A DNA stretch of 64,000 bases from CAIUGU01 sp963819685 (GCA_963819685.1 CAWFXI010000007.1:1-64000); one strand, 5' to 3'. Shown: positions 33,908 to 43,304, counted from the first letter of the stretch. Numbers and translations are program-made. Notes: generated from the sequence alone by a model not told the origin.

Positions 33908-34728
33908 GAGAGTGGATTCCTGTCTTCCTGGCGCTGACGTTCGCGGCAACGGCCAGCCCGGCCGCGGAGCAACCTGCCGCTCCGAAGCCGGCACTCAAAG
34001 GCACACCCACCTCTCCGGCACGGCTGCCAGACGGGCATCCCAACTGGACCGGCTTCTGGTCGGGAGCGGGCGGCATGCTGGAAGTTTACCGCGGGCCATC
34101 CTTCCTGGTCGGGCAGACAGGCGAGGTAAACACTCGCAGCACCCGCAACAAGAGCATTCCGCCGCTGAAGCCTTTCTACGACAAACTGTATGAGGAGCGG
34201 CTCAAGAAGTCTGGGGCAGGCGAACTCTATGATCCAGTGGAGAACTGCTTCCCGCCCGGCATGCCGCGGACCATGGGCATGGTTTATGGGATGGAGATCC
34301 TGCAGACACCGAAGATCATCGCGATCACCAGTGAGTGGCAGGCCGAGAATCGCCGCATCTGGATGGATCTCAAGGAGCACCCGCCAGAAGATGAACTCGA
34401 TCCGAGCTTTGCCGGTCACTCGATCGGTCGCTGGGAAGGAGACACCCTGGTGGTCGAAACCGTCGGCATTCGTGAGGACGTTCCGCTCGACTTCGCCTTT
34501 CTGCCGCACAGCCCGAAGCTGAAGGTCACCGAGCGGTTCACCGAGATCTCGCCGGGAGTCCTCGTTGACGAAATCACGGTTGACGATCCGGAGCTGTTCG
34601 CGGACGGACGGAAGTGGACATACAAGCACACCTATCTTCACAGACCGGACCTCAGGCTCCGGGAGTTCGTTTGCGTGGAGAACAATCGCAGCGTCGATGG
34701 CAAGACACTCGATCGAAAGATTGAATAA
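33904..34728 (+). CDS. Secreted protein of GHSIGRWEGDTLVVET family
   Basis: This 274-residue exported protein has a signal peptide (MREWIPVFLALTFAATASPA). Distinct blocks are LPDGHPNWTGFWSG, NCFPPGMPRTMGMVYGMEIL, ITSEWQAENRRIWMDLKEHP, SFAGHSIGRWEGDTLVVETV and KHTYLHRPDLRLREFVCVEN. The family is common in sphingomonads and related soil bacteria, often beside DUF6152 genes, and has no assigned function. It is a paralogue of the frameshifted gene at 32315-33179. Its start is coupled to the 41-residue lipoprotein-like peptide. Confidence 0.75.
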   Translation: MREWIPVFLALTFAATASPAAEQPAAPKPALKGTPTSPARLPDGHPNWTGFWSGAGGMLEVYRGPSFLVGQTGEVNTRSTRNKSIPPLKPFYDKLYEERLKKSGAGELYDPVENCFPPGMPRTMGMVYGMEILQTPKIIAITSEWQAENRRIWMDLKEHPPEDELDPSFAGHSIGRWEGDTLVVETVGIREDVPLDFAFLPHSPKLKVTERFTEISPGVLVDEITVDDPELFADGRKWTYKHTYLHRPDLRLREFVCVENNRSVDGKTLDRKIE

Positions 34729-34794
34729 ATCAACAGCGTCGGTGCGGACGCATGTTGGGCGCGTGGTCCAGGGTTCGCTGCCAGCAAGCGGCCC

Positions 34795-35304
34795 TTATCC
34801 CACTCGCTTACCCATCACCGTCAGACTTCTCTCAATGCCATCCAGCACCGCGATACCAGGATAATTTCCCCATGCTACGAAGCCGCACTTTTCGAACAGT
34901 GCGAAGCTTGGTGCGTTGTGTGCAAAAATAAATCCGAGCAGCGTCGTAATACGCAGATGCGGTGCGCGCACCAGCGCTTGTTGCAGCAACTGCTGCCCGA
35001 TGCCGCAGCGCTGCACGGCGTTCGATACATACACGCTGATCTCCACCGTCGCGTCATACGCCGGTCGACCATAGAAGGATTCGAAACTCAGCCAGCCGAC
35101 GATCCCTTGCGCGGATTCGGCGATCCACAACGGGCGGCGGTCTGGTGAATGCCGTTCGAACCATGAGCTACGTTGCTCGATGGTAACGGGCTCAAGATCG
35201 GCCGTAGCCAGGCGGCCCGGAATCGATTCGTTGTAGATCTCGACGATGCGGGGCAGATCGGCAATTGTCGCATCGCGAACGACGAGTGCCTGCGCCAGAC
35301 TCAT
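34795..35304 (-). CDS. GNAT acetyltransferase (phosphinothricin-acetyltransferase-like)
   Basis: This 169-residue GNAT enzyme transfers acetyl from acetyl-CoA to an amine. VVRDATIADLPRIVEIYNES and the YNES motif are typical of the PAT branch; the acetyl-CoA loop appears as RCGIGQQLLQQAL, followed by LLGFIFAHNAPSFALFEKCG. The PAT-like group acts on phosphinothricin, methionine derivatives or other amino compounds. The ATG at 35304 overlaps the GST stop codon, so it ends the three-gene operon that starts at 36535. Confidence 0.85.
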   Translation of the reverse strand: MSLAQALVVRDATIADLPRIVEIYNESIPGRLATADLEPVTIEQRSSWFERHSPDRRPLWIAESAQGIVGWLSFESFYGRPAYDATVEISVYVSNAVQRCGIGQQLLQQALVRAPHLRITTLLGFIFAHNAPSFALFEKCGFVAWGNYPGIAVLDGIERSLTVMGKRVG

Positions 35305-35909
35305 CAATCGAAATCCTGCATGGATACAAACCCCGGCGTTGCCTCCACGCGCTTCAGCCACGAGCGCACAGCGGGATAGGGGGTGAGGTCGAATCCGGCC
35401 TCCGGAGCCGCATGGGTATAGGCGTACAACGCAATATCCGCGATCGAATAGGCATCACCCACAAAGAACTTGCGCCGAGTCAGATGCTGGTCCATGACAG
35501 CCAGCGCCTGGTGACCGCGTTCATGCAGGCGAGGCAGCTCGGCGCGACGCGGATGGTCCCTCTCCAGGAACTTCTCGATGAATCTGGCGACCGCAATGTA
35601 GGGCTCATGGGAATACTGCTCGAAGAACATCCACTGCAGAACCTGGGCTTTCGCAAACCGCTCAGCAGGCCAGAGCGGCGAACCTTCCGAGAGATAGAAG
35701 AGAATCGCGTCGGACTCCGGCAAGTACCTGCCAGGCGCGAGCTCCAGCACCGGGACCTTCGCATTCGGGTTCATCGCCAGAAAATCGGGCGTATGGGTGG
35801 CGCCACCCATCATGTCAACTTCGACCCACTCGTACGGCTGTTTGAGCTGTTCCAGAGCCAACCGGACCTTGTAGCAGTTGCCAGAGACGGAAACGCCGAA
35901 TGCTCGCAT
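35304..35909 (-). CDS. Glutathione S-transferase family protein
   Basis: This 201-residue GST starts MRAFGVSVSGNCYKVRLALE: Ser9 and Cys12 lie in the active site of the N-terminal thioredoxin-like domain. NPNAKVPVLELAPGRYLPES is the glutathione-binding segment, and GDAYSIADIALYAYTHAAPE the C-terminal hydrophobic motif. Cys12 suggests a thiol-transfer (omega or beta) chemistry. It overlaps the GNAT gene and follows the flavin-oxidase-like gene by 11 nt. Confidence 0.87.
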   Translation of the reverse strand: MRAFGVSVSGNCYKVRLALEQLKQPYEWVEVDMMGGATHTPDFLAMNPNAKVPVLELAPGRYLPESDAILFYLSEGSPLWPAERFAKAQVLQWMFFEQYSHEPYIAVARFIEKFLERDHPRRAELPRLHERGHQALAVMDQHLTRRKFFVGDAYSIADIALYAYTHAAPEAGFDLTPYPAVRSWLKRVEATPGFVSMQDFD

Positions 35910-35920
35910 CGCTCTCCCCT

Positions 35921-36535
35921 TCAGTCGGCCTTGCCCGATGCATGAGCGGGGTCGCCCGGCGGCAGCACCTCGCGGAATTCCGGACGCAGTTTCCAGTTGG
36001 GCACGGGGGGTATCAGTCCTGCTTGCGGCGTGTAGGCCGACAGTTCAGCGAGCTGCATCCGGTGAATATAGCGAGGGCAATTCGGGAAAATGGCTTCCGG
36101 CTGCACCCGGACGATGAGATCCGCGCCGGGGAATTCCCGTAGCAGGGGATCTTGCTCGGTCACCGTGGCGTGGCCGTTTACGCGCAGCCGCTTCGGGCTC
36201 TCGAAATCGATGAACAGCATGCCGACCTGCGGGTTCACGAACAGGTTGCCCAGGCTCTTGAACATGCCATTGCCATCGTAGCTGGGGAAAGCGAGCGTCG
36301 CCGTGTCGACTACCTTGACGAATCCCGGCATGCCACCTTTGTATGAACAGTCCGGTCTGCCCTGCGCATCAGCGGTCGCCAGCATGAAGAAGGGTCGTGT
36401 CTCGATGAAGGCCTTGTCTTCGCCCGTGAATTCGACACGCGCCAGCCTGTCGACCAGCCTGTCGGCCAGTTGCCGCGTTGCGAAGCGCTGCTGCCAATGG
36501 CGCGAACCCTCGTGAAACATGGGGATGTCGCTCAC
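35921..36535 (-). CDS. Pyridoxamine 5'-phosphate oxidase-like FMN-binding protein
   Basis: This 204-residue protein has a split-barrel fold: FIETRPFFMLATADAQGRPD, CSYKGGMPGFVKVVDTATLAF and SYDGNGMFKSLGNLFVNPQVG. The protein probably binds FMN or haem-like cofactors; true PNP oxidase is unlikely since its substrate-binding C-terminus is not present. It is the first gene of the operon with a GST and a GNAT enzyme, suggesting detoxification of a small molecule, which remains inferred. Confidence 0.82.
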   Translation of the reverse strand: MSDIPMFHEGSRHWQQRFATRQLADRLVDRLARVEFTGEDKAFIETRPFFMLATADAQGRPDCSYKGGMPGFVKVVDTATLAFPSYDGNGMFKSLGNLFVNPQVGMLFIDFESPKRLRVNGHATVTEQDPLLREFPGADLIVRVQPEAIFPNCPRYIHRMQLAELSAYTPQAGLIPPVPNWKLRPEFREVLPPGDPAHASGKAD

Positions 36536-36573
36536 AGGAACCTCCCGTACTGACGGAACATCGGCGTCCTACT

Positions 36574-39477
36574 CTACACCGCCTCGCCCATCGCGGCCTT
36601 CCACATCTCGATGACCTGCCGGCGTTCCTCGACGAACTCCGCCGCATCGATGATGCCACTCGCCTCGTCCAGCGACAGATGGTGCATGCGCTCACGATAC
36701 TTGCGGTACGTCGATGTCAGGAAGTCGACGTCGGTCTGGGGAACAAGGTTGCCGGACGCCAGACTTTCCAGCTGGCGGATGTTGTCCGAGAAATAGATGA
36801 TCTCCGGATAACGATCGGCCCATTTGAGCATCCAGAACTGCGTCAGGAATTCGATGTCGGCGATACCGCCGGCATCCTGCTTCAGGTCGAACTGGCCTGC
36901 TTTCGCCCTGGAGAGTTCATTGCGCATCCGCGCTCGCATCGTGCGCACTTCTTCCTGCAGCGTGTCGCGCCGTACTGCGGTACGCAGCGTATCGATGCGG
37001 ATCGCTTCGAACTGCGCTTCCAGGGCAGGTTCACCGGCTACCGCGCGCGCTCTGAGCAACGCCTGGTGTTCCCACGTCCATGCTTCCTTGCGCTGATAGT
37101 CGGAGAAGCCTGTGAGGCTCTGTACCAGCAGGCCACCCTTGCCGCTCGGCCGTAACCTCGTATCGATCTCGTACAACCGTCCCGCCGCGCCGTGCACCGT
37201 GAGCAGATGCACGATGCGCTGGCAGACACGCGCAAAAAACACGGAGTTGTCGATCGCCTGCTTGCCGCCGGTACGCTGAACGTCGCCCGCAGAGTCGTGC
37301 AGGAACACGAGGTCCAGATCGGACCCATAGCCGAGCTCGATGCCGCCGAGCTTGCCGTATGCCACTGCAATCAGTCCGGCCGGACGCAGATGCGCCTCAT
37401 CGGGGCCACACTGGGGAAGTCCATGCCGATCCGTGACCTGCGCCCAGGCAAGTGAATAGACCTCTTCGAGTATCAGTTCGGCCAGGTCGGTCAGACGATC
37501 GCTGACCTTCATCAGCGGCAGGTGTCCCGTGAGATCCGCGACAGCGATGCGGAACATTGCTGCGCGCTGGAACTGCTTCAGCAGTTCGATCTGGCGCTCG
37601 GCGTCTTCGAGGCGCGCACCTTCCATGCGCTCCTTGAGGTCGACCTTGAATTCCTGCCGACTCGGCAACATGTCGACCAGTCGTTCGTCGATCAGCTCAT
37701 CCAGCAGCAACGGGAACGCCGCGATCTGATCGGCGAGAAACTGGCTGCGAGCGCACAGGTCGATCAGGCGATCGAGAGCCGTGCGATTCTCGTTGAGCAA
37801 TGCGAGGTAAACCGTGCGACCACCGATCATCTCGACGACTTTGAGCAGCCGGCCCAGGGTGACGTCGGGATGGGCATCGCTTTCCGCAGCCTTCAGCAGC
37901 CTGGGCAACAGTACGTGCAGCCGACGGCGGCCATTCTCATCGAGCCTGCGGTAATAACCGCTCTCCCTCAATCTGTCGATGTGGGCCAGCATTCCTTCCG
38001 TGTGCTCGAAGCCCAGACGAGCGAGCTCGCCTTTACGGGCAGTCTCGCCAGCGTCTGGATCAAGCAAGGTAGTCAGCGCAGCCATGGATTCGCTGGCATC
38101 GGTCGCAGGGGCAAACACGATCGCTTCGAAGTGCTGGCTGACCCTGCGGCGGTGCCCATCCAGCACAGCCTGTAGTGCATGCCAGGTGTCCATACCCATC
38201 GAGAGCGCCAGTCGCAGTTGCGCATCAGCCGTGGTTGGCAGCAGATGGGTCTGCTCGTCATTCCATTCCTGCAGCCGGTTCTCTACCCGGCGCAGAAACC
38301 GATAGGCGTCAGCCAGCTCGTCCACGGCATTCCTGGGTAACAGTTTCTGTCCAGTCAGCAGACTCAAGGTCGGCAGCAATTCACGCGACTGCAGCCGTCG
38401 GTCGCTGCCGCCACGGATGAGCTGAAACGCCTGCACGACAAATTCGATCTCACGGATGCCGCCATACCCCAGCTTGATGTTGTCCCTGAGATCACGTCGT
38501 TCGACCTCGCGGGCGATCATTTCCTTCATGCCACGCAAGGATTCGAACACGCCGAAGTCGAGATAGCGGCGGTAGACGAAGGGCCGCAGAAGATTCCGAT
38601 ACAAGTCGGGTTCGAACTCGACGCCGGTAATCACGCGTGCTTTGACGTAAGCATAGCGCTCCCAGTCACGGCCATTCTGTTGCAGATAGGCCTCGAAGGA
38701 ATCGAAGCTGGTCGCCAGCGGCCCGCTTTCGCCAAAAGGCCTGAGCCGCATGTCGACACGGTAGACGAAGCCGTCAGCGGTAGTGCTGCTGAGCAGCTGG
38801 ATCAGTCGCTGACCGACCTTGATGAAATATTCAGAGTTGCTGATTGGCCGGGGACCGTCCGTGTCACCCGCCTGCGGATACAGAAAAACGAGATCGATGT
38901 CGGACGAGAAATTGAGCTCGCACCCGCCCAGCTTGCCCATTCCCAGGATGACGAGCGGCTGAATGTTCCCGGCGGGATCTCTCGGTTGTCCGTGACGCAC
39001 ACTGAACGCGCGGGTCGTGTGGTCGTAAGCCGCCCGGATGCAGACATCAGCCAGGGCTGACAGATCCGCCAGGATCTCATCAACCGGCGCCCAGCCACAC
39101 AAGTCACGCCAGGCAATGCGCACCATCTGTCTGCGGCGAAAGACCCTGAAGACTCGCATTACATCCGCGTCATTCGCCGCGACTTCAAGCTCAGCATCAA
39201 GCGCGACGGACAGCATGGATCGATCGACGGGCTTGAAGAGCATATCGTCGCGCAACAGCCATGCAAGCAGGTCGCTATCACGCCTGAGGGCCTTGCCAAC
39301 GAACTCGCTCATCGCCCAGACGAATGCAACGCTGGATGCGATCCGGGGTTCTGCGAGCGCTGTCGCCCATGCTCCTGGAGCAGCTTCGCGAGCGGCGGCA
39401 AGCTGCACTGCCGTGGCTTCGCCCAGCGCACGCGGCAGGGAACAGGAAATCACGTGATTGGAACCCATTGCACCCAT
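36574..39477 (-). CDS. glnE: Glutamine synthetase adenylyltransferase / adenylyl-removing enzyme
   Basis: This 967-residue bifunctional enzyme adds AMP to, and removes it from, glutamine synthetase in response to PII. Both nucleotidyltransferase halves are clear: the N-terminal GMGKLGGCELNFSSDIDLVF and the C-terminal AYGKLGGIELGYGSDLDLVF, each with the paired acidic residues. PII-binding and linker regions lie between. Its length fits the family (946 in E. coli). The ATG at 39477 gives the full protein; 39468 is a possible alternative. It is a single gene with no partner in its immediate operon. Confidence 0.97.
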   Translation of the reverse strand: MGAMGSNHVISCSLPRALGEATAVQLAAAREAAPGAWATALAEPRIASSVAFVWAMSEFVGKALRRDSDLLAWLLRDDMLFKPVDRSMLSVALDAELEVAANDADVMRVFRVFRRRQMVRIAWRDLCGWAPVDEILADLSALADVCIRAAYDHTTRAFSVRHGQPRDPAGNIQPLVILGMGKLGGCELNFSSDIDLVFLYPQAGDTDGPRPISNSEYFIKVGQRLIQLLSSTTADGFVYRVDMRLRPFGESGPLATSFDSFEAYLQQNGRDWERYAYVKARVITGVEFEPDLYRNLLRPFVYRRYLDFGVFESLRGMKEMIAREVERRDLRDNIKLGYGGIREIEFVVQAFQLIRGGSDRRLQSRELLPTLSLLTGQKLLPRNAVDELADAYRFLRRVENRLQEWNDEQTHLLPTTADAQLRLALSMGMDTWHALQAVLDGHRRRVSQHFEAIVFAPATDASESMAALTTLLDPDAGETARKGELARLGFEHTEGMLAHIDRLRESGYYRRLDENGRRRLHVLLPRLLKAAESDAHPDVTLGRLLKVVEMIGGRTVYLALLNENRTALDRLIDLCARSQFLADQIAAFPLLLDELIDERLVDMLPSRQEFKVDLKERMEGARLEDAERQIELLKQFQRAAMFRIAVADLTGHLPLMKVSDRLTDLAELILEEVYSLAWAQVTDRHGLPQCGPDEAHLRPAGLIAVAYGKLGGIELGYGSDLDLVFLHDSAGDVQRTGGKQAIDNSVFFARVCQRIVHLLTVHGAAGRLYEIDTRLRPSGKGGLLVQSLTGFSDYQRKEAWTWEHQALLRARAVAGEPALEAQFEAIRIDTLRTAVRRDTLQEEVRTMRARMRNELSRAKAGQFDLKQDAGGIADIEFLTQFWMLKWADRYPEIIYFSDNIRQLESLASGNLVPQTDVDFLTSTYRKYRERMHHLSLDEASGIIDAAEFVEERRQVIEMWKAAMGEAV

Positions 39478-39559
39478 CTTAACGACATCATCCCTACGTC
39501 CCTACGCCTACCTCTTCCCTACGTCCCCATGTCTCTACATCCCTCACGCCATCACGTCA
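39478..39559. repeat. Degenerate tandem repeat between glnE and the MFS gene
   Basis: The 82 nt between the two minus-strand genes consist of imperfect copies of an 8-12 nt word (CCCTACGTC, CCCTACGCC, TCCCTACGTCC, CCATCACGTCATCACGCC). It is pyrimidine-rich on the plus strand and unlike the GC-balanced neighbours. Such runs arise by slipped-strand replication and may vary between strains. Confidence 0.7.
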
Positions 39560-40960
39560 TCACGCCTCTCTATACCCACTGACGCTGCTGCCGGCAGTTG
39601 CAGTCAGCCGTGCGAACAACAGCGCCGATAGCACGGTAAACCCCCCGAAGGCCAGGAAGGCAATCCAGAAATCACCCGCCTCCATCACTGCCCGGTTACG
39701 CCACGTCATTGATGCGTGCAACAGCTGGGCGGCGATGCCGACGCCTATGCTCAACGACAACTGGATCATGGTGCTTGAGAAGCTGGCGGCCTGGCTCATG
39801 CTGCCTTCCACGATGTCCGAGAAACTCATCGCGTTCATCGCCGTGAACTGCAAGGATTGCAGATAGCCCATTGTGAGCAGGTAGAGCAGCAGCGTCCAAT
39901 AGGGAGTCGTCGGCGAAAAAGCGGAACAGCCTGCAATCAGCAGCCCACACACCATGGCGTTGACCGTCAGAACTTTGCGAAATCCGAAGCGGCGCACGAT
40001 CGGCGTTGCCGTTGGCTTCATCAGGAAGATGCCGACAGCACTGGCGCACGTGGTAAGCCCTGACTGCAGCGGGGTGTACCCGAAACCGAGCTGCAGCAGC
40101 AGCGGCAACAGCAATGCCTGTGCCCCTACGCCGATGCGGAAGAGCGCGCCGCCCGCCATCGAGAGTCTGAACGTCGAGACTCTGAGCAACGACAGGTCGA
40201 CGATGGGGTGCGCAATACGACGAGCGCGCAGCACGTACAAGGCGATCAGCACCAGGCCACCCAGCAGAAAGGTTCGCACGATAGTGGGAGCAAAGAAATT
40301 CCGCCCCAGGTTCTCGAACCCGAACAGCAATGACGCCAGCCCGCTGCCAATCAGCACCCAGCCGGGAAAGTCGAGCCGCGGCACATCCTTCTCGGGCCCG
40401 CCTGCGATGAAACGGGCCACCAGAAGATAACCGACAATGCCGATCGGCAGGTTGACAAAGAAGATCCAGCGCCAGGACGTATGACTGACGATAAAGCCAC
40501 CGAGCGGTGGCCCGATGATGGGTGCGAGAACCGCCGGCATCGTCACGTATGCAAGCACGCGTACCAGTTCGCTCTTGGGCACCTGCCGGAGCAGCACGAG
40601 TCTGCCCACGGGCACCATCATGGCCCCGCCGATTCCCTGCAGAACGCGGGCGCCCACCAGCTGCAGCAGACTTTGCGAGAGGCCGCAAAGGATCGACCCC
40701 ACCGTGAACACCACGATTGCGCTGCGAAACACGCGCTGTGCTCCATAGCGATCCGCAGCCCAACCGCTCAATGGAATAAAGACAGCAAGACTCAGCAGAT
40801 ACGACGTGATGGCGAGACTGAGCCGCAGCGGGTCTTCGTGCATGGACCGTGCAATCGCGGGAAGTGCAGTAGCGATGATCGTGGAGTCGAGATGCTCCAT
40901 GAACAACGCACAGGCGACGAGCAATGGAACAGTATTGGAACGGCTGAGCAGGTTCTGCAT
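39560..40960 (-). CDS. MFS transporter, DHA2 (EmrB-like) family
   Basis: This 466-residue efflux-type transporter has 14 predicted spans. The N-terminal helix LLVACALFMEHLDSTIIATALPAIA has the DSTIVNVALP-like signature of drug:H+ antiporters, followed by SGWAADRYGAQRVF (motif A). The ATG at 40960 (MQNLLSRS) was preferred; an upstream start at 41020 would add an uncharacteristic tail. Substrates are unknown; no membrane-fusion partner (EmrA) is adjacent, which is unusual for tripartite export and suggests it works alone. Confidence 0.85.
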   Translation of the reverse strand: MQNLLSRSNTVPLLVACALFMEHLDSTIIATALPAIARSMHEDPLRLSLAITSYLLSLAVFIPLSGWAADRYGAQRVFRSAIVVFTVGSILCGLSQSLLQLVGARVLQGIGGAMMVPVGRLVLLRQVPKSELVRVLAYVTMPAVLAPIIGPPLGGFIVSHTSWRWIFFVNLPIGIVGYLLVARFIAGGPEKDVPRLDFPGWVLIGSGLASLLFGFENLGRNFFAPTIVRTFLLGGLVLIALYVLRARRIAHPIVDLSLLRVSTFRLSMAGGALFRIGVGAQALLLPLLLQLGFGYTPLQSGLTTCASAVGIFLMKPTATPIVRRFGFRKVLTVNAMVCGLLIAGCSAFSPTTPYWTLLLYLLTMGYLQSLQFTAMNAMSFSDIVEGSMSQAASFSSTMIQLSLSIGVGIAAQLLHASMTWRNRAVMEAGDFWIAFLAFGGFTVLSALLFARLTATAGSSVSGYREA

Positions 40961-41040
40961 GAAACGATTCTGAAGGGCGGTGCCCGAGGGATGCCAAGTA
41001 TGCACTGCCGTCGCAGCCATCGCTTCCCGATTGACTCAAG

Positions 41041-42360
41041 TCAGACGCCGGTCCTGGACGATTGCACGCGCCACATCAGCCAGCCGATTGCAATCGTCGC
41101 CAGCCCGTAGAGGCTTTCCGCAGGTCGCATCTGGATGGTCAGCACCGTGATGATCACGATTGCCGCGAGAAACAGCGCCGGAACCAACGGCCAACCTGGA
41201 ACCCGTAGTGCCGGCCCCTCGCGACGACGTAACCGCACCAGACCGATCACGGTCAGCGCCGTGCTGAGGCCGAGCGTGAAGCCGATATAAGTGAGCAGCC
41301 CCGCAAAGGTCGTGGTCCAGAGCAGCATCAGCGACAGCGCGAGTTGCAACAGCATACCGTTGCGGGGCGGCTTGCCGGGTGCGGCGACCAGGGCGCGGGG
41401 CAGGTACCCGTCTGCTGCCATCTGCGCATATACCCTCGGGCCCGCCATCATCATCGACGACACGGAACTGACCAGCGCCAGCGCGACGATGAGCGTCACG
41501 GCAAGTCCCCAACCGGGCCCGCCAAGCGCTTCCGCAGCGATCCGGCCCACTTCGAGTTTCCCCGCCAGCTGCGAGGCCGGCGCCGAGAATACGAACACGG
41601 CATTCAGTGCCACATAGAGCAGCATCACCAGCAGGGTGCCAATCCACAACGCTCGCGGCAGGTTGACTTCCGGATTGCGAACTTCACCACCGATATAGAT
41701 TGCAGCATTCCACCCGGAGTAACTGAACATCACCCAGACCAGCGATACGGCGACCGTTGCAATCGGCACTTGCGTGTCCGTGGCGGATGGCAAGTCCGGC
41801 AACGCTGTCGCACCGAAGATGATGAAGCCGGCGATCAATGCCACCTTCACAATGACAGTGAGGTTCTGTACCCACGCACCGCTTGCGACATCAAATGCAT
41901 GCAACAGGCAGAACACAATGAGCAGTACCGAGCCCGACAACTGGGGATCGAATGTGCCCGTCCACGGCGATGCATACTGGCCGAAGGCAAATGCGGCCGC
42001 GGCCAGCGGTGCGGAAAATCCGACCAGCAGGGAGATCCATCCGGCGACATAACCGAGTGACGGATGCAGCGTGCGTGACAGGAACAGATACTCGCCGCCG
42101 GATTCGGGAATGCGTCGACTCAACGCTCCGTAGCAGAGTGCACCCAGCAGCGCGATCGCCCCACCCAGTATCCACACGAGCAGCACGAGCGATGGGCTCT
42201 TGAGGTCTCCCAGCAGAAAACCGCTGGTCGTGAAAACGCCTGTGCCAATCATGTTGGCAACGACCATCGCAGTGGCAGTGATCAGTCCGAGTGACCGGAC
42301 TGCAGGAGGTGTGGGCGACAGGTTCCGACCGGAATAGTGCGCCGGCATGGCGTGGGTCAC
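41041..42360 (-). CDS. APC-family amino acid permease
   Basis: This 439-residue 12-span transporter of the amino-acid-polyamine-organocation superfamily starts near LGLITATAMVVANMIGTGVF, with the substrate-backbone-binding GTGVF motif in helix 1 and SYSGWNAAIYIGGEVRNPEV in helix 6. Basic or hydrophobic amino acids are possible substrates; sequence does not decide. GTG at 42360 is used, with ATG at 42348 as alternative; neither has an obvious ribosome binding site. It lies 20 nt after the exported methyltransferase-fold gene on the same strand. Confidence 0.87.
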   Translation of the reverse strand: MTHAMPAHYSGRNLSPTPPAVRSLGLITATAMVVANMIGTGVFTTSGFLLGDLKSPSLVLLVWILGGAIALLGALCYGALSRRIPESGGEYLFLSRTLHPSLGYVAGWISLLVGFSAPLAAAAFAFGQYASPWTGTFDPQLSGSVLLIVFCLLHAFDVASGAWVQNLTVIVKVALIAGFIIFGATALPDLPSATDTQVPIATVAVSLVWVMFSYSGWNAAIYIGGEVRNPEVNLPRALWIGTLLVMLLYVALNAVFVFSAPASQLAGKLEVGRIAAEALGGPGWGLAVTLIVALALVSSVSSMMMAGPRVYAQMAADGYLPRALVAAPGKPPRNGMLLQLALSLMLLWTTTFAGLLTYIGFTLGLSTALTVIGLVRLRRREGPALRVPGWPLVPALFLAAIVIITVLTIQMRPAESLYGLATIAIGWLMWRVQSSRTGV

Positions 42361-42380
42361 TTCAGGCAGCGATCGGGATT

Positions 42381-43208
42381 TCAGGGGGGAGCGGTGCGTG
42401 TGGCAGTAAAGTTCTCTGCGCCGGCTTTGCCGGACATCTGCTCACCAGCCACCTTGCCAACCAGTTCCCGCTGCCCGCCTCGTCCGTCCGGCAGCGAAAA
42501 GCGGATTTCATCGCCTTTGAGCGTTCCCGATACCGGTGACCCGGCCGGTCCGGCAGTCCCGCGAAAATCCTGGAAGGTCTGTGTCAGCTTGATGTCGATG
42601 GCTTCAGCGCCGATCTGAAAACGCCAGGTACCGCCGACGTGCGCCGGCACGATCCAGAAGTAGGCGTATTGCCCCTCCACGTCGGCCCGGTTGTCAGGAC
42701 GCCAGTCGTCCATCGTGAATGCATGGGAAACGATGCGGGTGCCGGGCTTCATGTTGAGCAGAATCGGTCGCAGGCGCAGATTGAGATTCGGCAGCAGGTA
42801 CATCGTCACGACCGTGGCGTCGCTGAAGTCCGTGGCGAAGATGTCGCCCTGGATGAATTTCACCCGATCCGCAACACCCTGCTCGACAGCGTTGCTGTTG
42901 GAGAGGGTGACCATGGCCGGGTTGTATTCGATGCCGGTGGCGGGGACATGAAAATCCCGCGCCGCTGCAATGGCTATGCGTCCATCTCCGGAGCCCAGAT
43001 CAACGAGACGGTCACCCGGACCTACATTCGCCATGCGCAGCATGCGATCGATGAGACTGTTCGGCGTAGGCACCCAGATGACGTCTTTACCGGCCTGACC
43101 GACGCGAGGTTCGAAAGTCGATTGCGCGGCATGAACGGCAAGCGGCAGCGTCGCAGCGATCAGTGCGACGATCAGATTGCGGCAGGAGACAGTCCGGACA
43201 ATGACCAT
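42381..43208 (-). CDS. Methyltransferase-fold protein with a signal peptide
   Basis: This 275-residue protein starts with a convincing Sec signal (NLIVALIAATLPLAVHAAQS) followed by a class I methyltransferase core: MLRMANVGPGDRLVDLGSGD then GRIAIAAARDF, GIEYNPAMVTLSNSNAVEQG and IFATDFSDATVVTMYL. The SAM-binding glycine loop GSGDGR is intact. A C-terminal beta-rich segment of 75 residues follows. SAM is not expected in the periplasm, so either the leader is a membrane anchor facing the cytoplasm or the fold serves another purpose. The ATG at 43208 is supported by AGGGGACGCG upstream. Confidence 0.75.
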   Translation of the reverse strand: MVIVRTVSCRNLIVALIAATLPLAVHAAQSTFEPRVGQAGKDVIWVPTPNSLIDRMLRMANVGPGDRLVDLGSGDGRIAIAAARDFHVPATGIEYNPAMVTLSNSNAVEQGVADRVKFIQGDIFATDFSDATVVTMYLLPNLNLRLRPILLNMKPGTRIVSHAFTMDDWRPDNRADVEGQYAYFWIVPAHVGGTWRFQIGAEAIDIKLTQTFQDFRGTAGPAGSPVSGTLKGDEIRFSLPDGRGGQRELVGKVAGEQMSGKAGAENFTATRTAPP

Positions 43209-43284
43209 GCGCGTCCCCTTGAAACAGCTCGGGCGAGAGGACGCTAGCGTAATCGTTTGCCGATTCACAAGACAAGAAAAGCAA

Positions 43285-43304
43285 AGCCCCGCAAGGGCGG
43301 GGCT
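43285..43304 (-). terminator. Intrinsic terminator after groEL
   Basis: AGCCCCGC and GCGGGGCT pair perfectly around a 4-nt loop. On the minus strand the hairpin is followed by TTTGCTTTTCTTG, a T-rich run. It lies 67 nt after the groEL stop codon and ends the groES-groEL transcript. Confidence 0.9.

Noticed and set aside
39696..41039. Second minus-strand frame of about 447 codons over the DHA2 transporter
   Set aside because: Overlaps the transporter in another frame, is Arg/Ser-rich and has no membrane-helix pattern; shadow frame.
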